Source: Rhipidocladum racemiflorum
Taxonomy: Eukaryota > Streptophyta > Magnoliopsida > Poales > Poaceae
Direction of reading: 5' to 3'
Assembly: GCA_036346355.1 (NCBI GenBank)
Contig: CM070573.1
Location: 20,692,001-20,756,000, forward strand
DNA length: 64,000 nt
In this document: positions 10,201-22,200 of the stretch, piece after piece
How positions within the stretch are numbered: the stretch's first letter is position 1
Layout: every line of letters starts with the position of its first letter
Program-made: the position numbers and the translations under genes
The notes under the pieces: generated by a model
Told to the model about the DNA's origin: nothing
What the model saw: the letters and a program-made list of their open reading frames with translations, nothing else
Databases searched by the model: none

Positions 10201-13200
10201 TAGTTATCAAGTCGGGTGATTAGTCACGACTAATCGACAAGTCGGTCTGGGAGCACGACTAGAGGACCTTGACTCGACTAGTTTCCTAGTCAAGCGACTT
10301 GGACGGCTAGTCGTCGACTAGCTGCAATTAATCGCACGACTTGCTGTCAGGCTAGCCAAGTCAATGTTGGGTTGGACCTTGAGCCCTTGGCTTGGGCTTG
10401 GCCTAGCCCATTTAGAAGTGAGACTAAGTCCAGAGGAGGAGGCCAGCATTGAGAGCACGGAAGGCAAAGCACACAGGAAAAACCCTAGCCGAAGGCATAG
10501 CTGCCGCCTCTGCTAGCCGCCGCCATGCACTTCAGCTCATCTTCCTCCTCTCCCACCGCCTCTGCCAGTAGCCGCCATCGGCTTCGGTTCATCTTCCTCC
10601 TCTCCCGCTCCAAGTTGCCAGGCGCCAGCCCGAGGTCGCCAGCCAACAAGTGGTGAATTTGAACTCCTCTCCCCCCCCTTCCTCTTCCATCTCCCCTAGT
10701 TTCAACAAGTGTTGCTCCCCCCTTTGTTTCATGCTCTGCTGATGCTCTGAAAGTTTGAAACTCTGAATTGGATTCCCTTTGTGGCTTTGTTCCATGCTCT
10801 GCTGATTCTGCTCATATTTCAATTACTCATATTTCAGCACCCCATATTACTCGTATTTCAGCAGCTACTAGCCTACTAAATTACTCATATGTTCAGCACC
10901 TCCTGATTTTGCAGGTAACATGGCAAATAGAAGATCAATGCATCGATGTGGGGGGCAGCAACCAGCAGGAGCCTTCTGATCCATCCAAGGATCCTAGCTG
11001 AAAGGCTAAGTCAAAAGACCCGGGATGGCAATACGGGTTTTGGCCGGACAAAGCTAGGTAGGATACTGTGCAATGTATGCTTTGCAATAGGAGGGTGCAT
11101 GCTGGGATAGGGAGATTGAAGTGTCACCTTGCAAGGGGTTTTAGCGATGGTACATTTTTGTCGTAATGTTCATTTGATTAGATTACTATATTGTTCAAGT
11201 TTGCTTTCAAGTCTGCCACTAAGTTATTGCTCATTGCTCTACTCTCTGTCCTTCAAAATTTCAGGGTACAGTGGCTGTTCGCTTACCACTAAATTTCAAA
11301 GAAATGAACGCACCAATAAAGTGATGTTGGGCTCAAAGAAGGTTAAGAAATCAACTCATTACCGTGTTATGTGTTCTGCTCTTTATTTCATGCAAAACAG
11401 TACATAAACGGTATAAACTATTCCTAGAAGCATAGAACTTGCTCAACTTAGTTTGCTAGAATATTTGCTGTCTAGTCGAGACTAGCCGAGGACTAGTCGG
11501 TCGACTAGTCATCCAAGTTGACAAGTCGCCCCTACATCGACTCGATTTGAGTACTTAACTTAATAACTATACAATTGAGACCATGTAATAACTCAGAATA
11601 AATCTCCATATGATCTGAATCAGTTGACAAGACTTTTAAAAACTGAAATATTTTATTGAGCCATTAGTATGTCTGGCACGCCTACAAAGAGTTATGATCA
11701 ATGCCAGAATGTGAAAGGGCACAGTGGAATTCAAAAACAAAAATTAACAGGGGGAAAATTACGTACAGTTTCACTTTGATTTGGAAAAGCAGAAGCAGTT
11801 TGAGGCCTCCATTGAACCCCAGAAACAACTGGAGGAGAAAAAACTCTTCCTCCAAGAACGGTACTTTCACTTGTGTTATTAGAATCAGAACTAATCGCAT
11901 CGTTAGTTCTCAGAACCGGCTGTGTTTGAACTTTATTACCAAGAGATGAAACCAACTGCTGAGAAAGACCACCACTGTTAATCCTCTCATCAGTTTTCAA
12001 TATGTTTCTTCTGGGCGATTCATTTATTGTAGGAAGTGCGCTAACCGATCCATTTCCTGGGACTGGACCTATACTTATGGGAGCAGCACCTAATGCCTGA
12101 CTAGTTAACCCACGACCAATACCCCTGCCAAGTTCCATTTCGGTAATTGCAGGAGATGACCTACGAGGAGGAAAGTTCATGATATCGTCATCCTTCGATG
12201 AGCTAGATGTGTTTGCAGGAGCGGAAGTAGCAGCAGGCATGCTCTCTGAAGCACTTCGAGCAGTAGCAGAATCAGAAACTATTGCAGCTGCTGTGGTAGG
12301 AACAGTTGGGCACACAGGGGAACTAATGGTTTCCACATAAACAGAAACAGCTGCAGTACTACTGGTACTGATGGCAGTGGGAATGACTGGCACTGAAGGT
12401 CCAAGATTTCCAACTTTTGAAGGAGGTGTTTGTGGCACCGATTCAGGATTGCTTTCTTCTGAAGTTATCTCCTCTGCTTGATCTTGTGATGTACCTTGTG
12501 AAGGAGTTGTTGATACAGTAGCCTGAAGAGGAGAAAAAGAGTTGGTGGATCAGCGAATTGATAAGGCATAACCAGGATTAGACATTGGAAATAAATTGGC
12601 AGGACACAATTCTTTAATCTTGTTAGCAGATGTTTTCCTTAAATGAACAGATCAGTACAAACCATGGAAATTCAAAAATTAGCTTCATAGGGAAATGGCA
12701 TAAAGTAGTAGGGGTGAAAACGGGTCGGATACGGTCGGATATTGCTCATCCCGTATCCTAACCCATATTATTATCCCGGATTCGGAGTCGGATACGGATA
12801 GACCGGATACGGATACGAATTCGGAGTAGTCCGGATTCGGACACGGGACGGATACATGACGGATACGGATCGGAAACGGATAATATAATCGGATAGTATG
12901 CAAGGCAAAAAAATGAATGAACCATACGACATTCACATCAACCAATGAACTTTTCAACAGAAGTAGATACATAACAAGTAAAAATATTGCTAATTGATGA
13001 GTAAATCAGATATTTTTTTTATCAGTCACCTAGGTAGAAAACACCCACGACTACAATCTTCGGAAATGACGAATGTGTGACCTCAATGTTGCTAGTGCAT
13101 CAACACTGATCAGCACAAGACGTGAAGAGAGTATGGTAGAATAGATATTTCTAATGTTAATGTTCCTAAGTTGAGAATCCCATTTAATGCAAAAAATCCT

Positions 13201-16200
13201 ATGCATACCCAACACAAAACTAACGGAAAATACACATGAACTGTACAACAGGAAAAAGATGTCAAGATAGGTTTCTCTCTTATTTCTGGAGCAAATTGCC
13301 ATCAGAAGGGACGTCATGTAGTTTATCTCACTGCATTAGGCCAAACATGCCTATGAATTGCTCAAAGCCCTTGCGCAATAATCCCTGCATCACTTGGCAA
13401 TGAAAATTTTACACCCTCCACTAAAAGAGCAGGGCACAACCGCACAAACATTGCATCACTTGTGCCTCATATTGCTTCTGCACAAATTCGAAAACTCCCA
13501 AGCTAGCGGAGGCAAAACTTCGAAACAAAAGTTGACAGCACAAGTTACTTGCTTTACTGCATACGACGCACAGCATATGATGCAAATCCACGGGAGAAAC
13601 GAACTGCTGTCATCAGAAGGGTCAATACATGAATTGTGATCTCATTGCTGAGGAAGAAACAAAAAAAAAAGAATCCGGCGCAGTTAGAAGGGTCAAGCAC
13701 ACTTACGATTAAGGATAAAGCAAACAAAAAAAAAAGAAACACGACCACCATTGCTGAGGAAGAGAAGAGCAACGCAGATCAGAGTCTGCGAGAGCGGTTA
13801 GGGTTTGGGCTAATTAGAAGGGCTGGCGGCGGCGGCGGAGGCCAGGCAAAGGCCTCGACCTATATATATCTCATATACAAACAACAGTGGAAGGCCTCTG
13901 ACTTGGAGGTCGGCCGTGGACGACGGCTTGGCGGCGCTGTGGAGGGCGCGAGGGCGCGGTGGAGGGCGGCTCGAGGGCACGGTGGACGAGGATCCGGCAC
14001 GAGGGCTCGGCGGCACGGTGGACGAGGATCCGGCGCGAGGGCTCGGCGGCATGGTGGAGGGCGCGCTGGCGCTGGACGGCGCAAGAGGAAGGACCGAAGG
14101 AGTGAGTAGTGACCGAATGAGGGATTGAGGGATTAGGAATTTAGGATGTGGTGCGGTCGGGTCACTCGGTCATGCCCATGGTCCACCGGATATCCGGTTT
14201 TGGTTACCGGATAATATCCGAATAAATACGGGATTTATCCGTATCCGACGGATATTGGACGCTCCGAATCCGTATCCGTATCCGTATTTGACTATCCGGA
14301 TCCGATCCGGATCCGACCGGATATATAAACATCTTCCCGGATCCGGTTTTTTTCGGATACGGTTTCGGATCGGGCGGGAAATATCCGACCCGTTTTCACC
14401 CCTATAAAGTAGGTTAGCAAACAACAATCCAGTGTGTTCTGTATTTTCAATATAAAAAATACTGTCTGCCATTTCCAATGTATCACAAACCAACAAATAA
14501 CTAATAATTATTAAAAGCCTGTACCTGAGTAGGTGAAGTTGCTACAGAACTCTTTGTACTCAAAACTGCACTAGTTGAAACAGAAGCAACACCCTGCCAA
14601 ACAAGAAGCAAGGTTGAAAGATATACAGCTACCTGTATATATGTAACTAAAAGCTGAAGAACTGCCTAACATAGAACACATGGAAGAGAGAATCTGTACT
14701 AAATGTAGCAGTATTTATAAAAACCACATAAGAACTGATAATTCTGCCAGTTGTTTCTTTTAACAATATCTCAAGAACCAAATTAAAACAAAAGATAACC
14801 AGCATATACAGGTCATTGGCTCATTGCTCACCTTAACAAGACTGAAAGGAGCAAGTGAAACCATGTCCTCAAGTGCTTCAACCTTCTCCATAGGTAATGT
14901 GCTATAGAGGTCCTCAACATCACTAAATTCATCAAAATCTTCCTAAATTTGGATTTAAAGATTGGCAGTCAGAAAAAAAAAAATGATCTATGACATGCTT
15001 GTTCGTTATCACAATTAGCACTCAACTATATCAAAAATGAATATTATGGCAGCTAAAAAGGAAGACAATCACACCTGGTTACGTTCAACATAGTCATCTA
15101 GGAAATCTTTAACATCATTGACTTGCTCGGGACTCAACTCATCGTTATCCAAAAGTCTCAAGATTGACTCCAATTTCTTTATATGAGCTTTATGCCTCGT
15201 GATAGATTTCTCTAAATGTACCTGGTAATGCAAAATTACTTCCTCTACACTACGAGTTATTAGGAAACAAGTTTTGTAAACAGTAAACCATGATCAGTTT
15301 GCAATGCAACACAACTGATCATACCAATCGAGGAGGTCTTTGTTTTCCTTTTTTAATTGAAAGTCCTTCAAGCTCTGCTTCGAAGCTATCAACCTGGCCT
15401 TCCAAATCACTAACCTGTAAACACAACCCAAAAGTACATTAGTGATGATGCAAGCATGTACAACAAAGAATGCAAATAATAACAGCAGAAATCGTCACAA
15501 ACCACACAGTAGTAACTGAGCTAATCAACATATCAATAAACATTACCAGAGAAAATATACATGCAAGTGACACTTTCAGAGTAATCAGGTAACACAAATT
15601 AGCTATCCGAATTCTGAACAGCCTATCATCACAAGGATGAGAATTGTTATGAGATGGAAGCTATAGAACCCATGTGTTTAGGAACAAATCTAGACCAAAG
15701 GTATTCAAACAAACAATAATGCAAAATTTAGATGTTGCAAGTAAGTTCTTTGTTTCAGTCATGTTAGCAGAAAACCAAAGGCAGACATGAGGACATCGCA
15801 CAAGACTTAAGCATACAGGTGCTACTTCCAACATACCACATTGTTAAGCCAATCTCTTGTTTCAGCTTTGGCTCTCTCTTTGGGATCCTGCGCCAAAGAA
15901 GAAATAAACTATTAGACATAAAAGGGGAGATGCAAGATGCTATGATGCACAGCATCTCAAGAAAAAAAAAGAATATGGACAGATCAAGGTTTTCACTTTT
16001 GGAAGGCTGCTATGTCTAAAATCAGCCACCAACCAGATAGACAAGGCAAGCAAAAAATGTTTATCTGGACCAAATATGCTAACACGATAGAAAATGAAAT
16101 ATGTAGTTGAACATCAATTCAGATACAACCGTAGATTTTCCCAAACAGCCCCTTGTAATTGTACTTTGCACTTTCATTTCTATTAATTTGTGAAATAAAC

Positions 16201-19200
16201 TCATAACTCCAGATAAAGTCGTATTACTTTCTGAAAAACCTAAATAGCATTGTTGTATATCATGTGAGGAGGCCAAACAATTAGCTCAGACTTCAATTTA
16301 TTTTAACCCAAACAAAGTTTGGACACTTTATGAAAAAATATGCCAATCAGAGAAAGGGAAGAATTGCACAAGACCAGAAGAAAAAATCCGTTACAACTTA
16401 CAAGCCTAAGAGAAGCATATTGCAGCAATAATTTATATACAGTGCCTCCCGTCTTAGGAATAGTGTTATATAAAGAACCTGAATCAGTTACAACCGAAAC
16501 TAGAAAACTAAGTTAGCACAAAAAAAGGAGCCCAAGTTCTTACAGTTTTTGGTTGTTGACCTAACCCTTCCTTTGAGAAGGCCTTGGTTTTAGTTTCCTT
16601 CTCACAGACCTTAAACCGTTCCATCTCTCGTTCAATCTGCTTTCGGGCATCCATAAGAGCCTGTTCATAAGAGGCACTAACCTATGTCAACATATATCAC
16701 AAATGGTTTAAACTCAGAACAATAAGGTATGCCTAAAAAGTTATCTGTGATGCAAAGCAAATGTACCACATGAAGAAAACATAGCAGCACAAACCACAAA
16801 AGATATCGAGACATAGAAACAACTGATGCTGTAAATGAACTGCTAAAAAAACTACGATATTTCTTCAGTAAAACATTCCTATTCATTCCCAAAGTAAAAT
16901 ATTTATAGCGTAATTCGAATGGTCAAACCAGGTTACCAACAAGAACATGAAGCAGAATTTTTACAGTTGGCAAGAAAGGGCCTATTTAAATGATGAACAT
17001 ATCTAATTTACACACAGAAATCAGCAACCACATCAGCTCTAGAACCATCAGTGTGTTTTTTATTAGGCAAGTTTGTCTAAAAGCTTGTTTGACCTTGAAG
17101 GTCAGCAGCGACTTTAGGGTCCTATAAACTCCTGAACTATGCATGTCACCTGTATAGGTTGGCTCAGACAAATTGCACTAGACAGTGGTCTAAGAGATGT
17201 GGATGCCTTAATTAAAATGACTTCTAAAACCTGTGGGCTCCACACATTAATCCAGTCATAGCACAATTGCTACACAAGGTAAGAACTGTGCCAATAGATT
17301 GGCATCATAAGCTATCGACAATATTTTCACACATTTAAAGCTGAAAACCAAAAATAAAAAGCTCCATAATGTTCTAGTGTTCCTCAGACTACCGCGAGAT
17401 CTCCCAATTAAGACCATCTAAAATACAGCATCTACATTCTCGAGCCTTCTCTACCTCTTCACTACCATGTAAGTATAGTGGTTCATATTTTATTCAACTT
17501 CATTTTTTTTGTTTCTTAGAATGATTAATTACCATTCTTACCTTTTTTTAAAAAATTTACATTATGTGCAAACTCACTTCAAACACACATATGATGTCTG
17601 TGTTTCCATACGATCGTAATCCAATCATATCAGCATCCAATTCACCATGCAGATGATATGGATCAGTAGAAGCGAAGGTGCTGGGGCCATGTGTATGTGC
17701 GCCGTAAACTGAAATTGGGTGCACAGCACAAGGCTAGGGCAGTGCCCAGGGAATAGAATAGGAAATTTCAGTTCACCTTTAAGAGTTGTTATTAGATAAG
17801 GAAGTTCGTTAAAATGTAGTCTAGTTTAATTGTCCTAGGACTCTTACCTTTATTCAGCTGAAGCTCGTTTTCTTCCAGCCGAATAGGAGTTAGAATCCAA
17901 ATCGGATGGGAATCAGAGTCAGCATTAGGAATCAGAATCAGAATCCTAACCGGATGGAGCTCCTACTCCCAGCCGGCTAGACTCCCCTGCTGCTCTTCTT
18001 TAAAAAGAGAAGGCAGATTGTAAAGAAGGGCAATCAATAAAGATCAAGTATAGTTAATAGGCGGAAGGTCTCCCGAATTGAGATCCGGTGATTGCTTCCG
18101 GCTAAGCAATACTTACCTGTTTCCACGGTGCCTCCTACAGAACCTCCACCCTCTACTAAACCCCCTACTTCGCAATTGTCTTCGCCCCATCACACGTTCC
18201 TTTGCCCGAGCACATAACATCTTGGTATCAGAGCACAACGCTCCTGATATCATGGCCGACAACCCTGTTTCTGCACTTGAGTTTGCTGAATTCAAGAAGA
18301 ATACAGAAGAGAAGTTTGCAAGCTCCGACGAGAAGATCACCAATATGCAGACTTCCATCAATGAAGTCAAGAGTTTGTTGGAGCAAATCGCTGTTGTCCT
18401 ACCCAGCCAGCCGCATGTTATGCTTCCTGTGGCACAGCAGCAATCTACACCTAGAATCGGCCAGGGCTTTGCAGCATCGCCCGTGCAAGGAACAGAGGCG
18501 GCAGCACCAGGGAAGGGATTTGCAGGTGTCTCGCATGAAGCCAGCTGGATACCACTTGTAGGAGGGAGGACATCCAGCATGACACACGAAGAGAAAGATG
18601 CGTTTATCAACCCGGAGATATCACGGCGCCACCACAACTCGGTAATGACACGTGATATCAGGGGCCCAAATCAACGCAACTGGAACCCTCGTCACCCACA
18701 AGATGATGACCTCCCATGGGACAGTCTACAAGGAGGGCGACACCATGAATCACGTCTAATGCACGAGGAAGATCACTGGACTCCCCGACCCCGCGGGTGG
18801 AGCTTCCAAAATATGATGACACGAGCGACACCATCTTATGGATTCGGCATTGCAAACGCTACTGCAATTTGCACCACGTACGCAATGAAGACAGCGTGCG
18901 CTTGGTGTGGTTATACCTTCGGGGAGTCACACAATATTGGTTGGATTCTTGGTTGCAGACCACCCCTTGGATACCATGGGAAGAGTTCATGGACTCGTTT
19001 CTAGATCGGTTCACAACTTCCACACATATGGGGCCTTTGGGCGATCTTGTCAGCTTGAAGCAGACTGGCTCGGTGGCCACCTTCCCAGACTTTGTTGGCC
19101 CGAGTATCTCGCATTCCCCTGCCCGCACAACTCGAGATTTATATCGCTATGCTGGCAAGCACCCTTGGTCAAGAAGTCCGAAGGGACCGAGCCCTCCCTC

Positions 19201-22200
19201 AGTACAGCCATGTGGCTCGCAAGGGAAGCAGAGAGCCGGCAGCAGGCATGTATCGAGGCGGCACATGCAGGCTCTTTTGGTAGACCGGCTGCGTTCTCTT
19301 CATAGTCCACGATAGCACCATCACGATCCACACCTTGGCCCCCAGCACCACGCCTTCCCATGGCGCCTCGGGCGTCGGCTCTTCTAGCGCCGCTTGTCTC
19401 GACTATCTCCAACGCAGGGAGCATGACACCAGCATCCCAAGCCAGACCAATATTTCCTGTACTAGCCTCCAGCCTGCAGTCCAATGCTACGAGCCTCATG
19501 CGGTGCTAGCGATTGAATGCAACCAAGATGGCTGATCGAGAGCAAAAGGCCATTGCTTTAACTGCGACAAAATCTTTGTTCCAGCCATCAATGCCGCCAG
19601 TTGTTCCTGTTATAAGGATCGGAGATTGAGGAGGCAGCCGAACTAGCAGTTGATCCAGCCATATCCCAGTTCGCAATTGAAGGAAAGCGCTCTAGTAGCC
19701 TGATGCAGGTTCAAGTCCAGATTGGAGGTGTCTCTCTTCAATGTTCGGTGGTCTCAAGGAGCACTCACAACTTCCTAAGTTGTCATGCCAGTAGACGCAT
19801 ACAAGTTCCATCCGCAGCCTATGCGCAAATGTTCATCAAGGCAGCCAATGGTCATAAACTATCATGTTTGGGACGCTTCGACAACTTGGAATTCAGCACT
19901 AATCAATACTCATTAACGGCACCGTTTTTGGTGATTCCATTGGACGCCTTCGATATGGTCCCCGGTGTTCAATGGCTTCAGATGTTGTGAGTCATTAGGT
20001 AGGATTTCGAAGATTTCACCATGACTTTCACAAGGGGCAGCATTCTCCATCGCTTTGACAGTAACTCAGTCAGCACCGAGAGCCATCTCCTGACCTTGCG
20101 CATCGCAGAGCCGCAAGAAGTTTCGGCTTTTTTGTTTGACTTTCAGGATATCTTTGCGGAGCCTCAGGGCTTGCCACCAGTGCAGCATTGTGATCATAGC
20201 ATTTGCCTCCAGGAGAGTATAGATCCAATTGTGGTTCGACCATATTGTTACCCGTATCGTCAGAAGAATGAGATTGAGTCGCAGTGCCTAGAGATGCTAC
20301 ACCAAGGCATTATTCGCCCAAGTCGCTCGCCTTTTTCCTCTTCGGTTTTGCTCATCAAAAAGGCGGACAGCTCATGGAGATTTTGCGTCGACTATCGGGA
20401 GCTTAATGCGAAAAAAGTAAAGGATAAATTTCCTATTTCAGTTGTCGAACAGCTGTTAGATGAACTTCATGGTGCTTCTTGTTTCTCCAAATTGGATCTT
20501 TGTTCTGGTTATCATCAAGTACGTATGCATCCGAATGACATCGCCAAAACAACTTTTCGTACTGGCCATGGCCACTTCGAATTTTTAGTGATGCTGTTTG
20601 GATTGACCAATGCACCATCCACATTTCAAGCTTTGATGAACTACACTTTCGAGAGTTCTTGCGTCACTTTTTCCTCATCTTCTTCAATGACATTCTTATT
20701 TATAGCAAGACGAAGGAGGAACATATGTGCCATTTCCATGCCGTCTTTCAACTACTCCGCCATCATGGGCTGCATGTTAAGCTTTCCAAATGTTCTTTTG
20801 CGCAGCCCCTGGTGGCCTATTTGAGCCATTTAGTCACTACGCAAGGAGTTCAAACCGACCCGAGCAAGCTCACTGCTATGGCCGAGTGGCCCAAACCAGA
20901 GTCTGCTTCCACACTTCGCAGTTTCCTCGGCCTTGGTGGATATTACCACCGCTTTATTTGCAACTATGAGGAAATAGCGGCACCCCTCACAACGATGCTT
21001 AAAAAAGGGAGTTTCGTATGGTCAGTAACGGCTCATGTGGCATTCGACACCCTCAAATTAGCACTGATTTCAGCCCCAGTTCTTGACCTTCCCAACTTCG
21101 ATAACGAGTTTGTTGTGGAATGCGATGCATCAGGGCATGGCATCAGCGCAGTTCTTCACCAACATGGCCATCCCATCGCATTCTTCAGTCGCAAATTGGC
21201 TGATCGGCACACCGAACTAGCCGCATACGAGGGCGAATTGATTGGCCGCTCCAAAGCAGTTCGGCACTGGAAACCGAACCTTTGGGGACGCCCGTTCCGC
21301 GTACGTACCGACCATTACAGCCTCAAGTTTTTGTTGGAACAAGCCCTTGTCATTCCACCTCAACAACATTGGCTCGGTAAGTTGATGGGCTTCTCGTTTA
21401 TTGTTGAGCACAAACCCAACAAGACCAACATAGCAGCTGACGCCCTCTCTCGTCAAGGTGAGATGTCCGTGTGTGCCGCTCTATCTACTGCTGCAGTGTT
21501 TCCTGTACAGGACTGGTTGACCTCATTGCAACATGATGTTGCTGTTCAAGAATGCTACAATTAGCTGCAACAATCTGGTACGGGTCACGGATGGGCAATG
21601 GTGTACTGTCTAGCATATTTCCAAGGTCACCTATTCATTCCCGAAGAATCCAGCCTCATCCACACCATTATTGCTGCTGTTCATGATCCCACCCATGAAG
21701 GGGTACACAAAACTTGATTGCGCCAAAAATTTTACTAGACCGGCATGCACACTTCCATTCAGCAATTCATCAGTCAATGCGTCATTTGCCAGTAGCACAA
21801 GACTTCAATGCTGCTACAAGCTGGTCTTTTACAGCCACTCCCTATTCCACATCATGTGTGGGCTGATGTATCTATGGATTTCATTACGGCGTTGCCCAAG
21901 TACCAGTCCTATTTGTGGTGGTACATCGTTTGTCCAAGTATGCCCACTTCATGGCTATGGCACATCCCTTCAAAGCCTCTTCGGTCGACCAAGTTTTCTT
22001 TGATCAAGTGGTTCGACTACATGGCATCCCTGATTCCATCTTGAGTGACCAGGATTTGATCTTTATAAGCGCATTTTGGCAAGACCTTTTTCGTCGCTTC
22101 GGTACGACTCTTCACATTTCTTCTTCCTACCATCCTCAAACCGATGGGCAGACCGAGGTGGTCAATCGCACCATTGAGATGTACTTGCGCTAATTCGCTT

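Noticed and set aside
13810..14109. Pro/Arg-rich frames on both strands of the hAT element
   Set aside because: They derive from a GC-rich 36-bp repeat with no domain; treated as part of the element.
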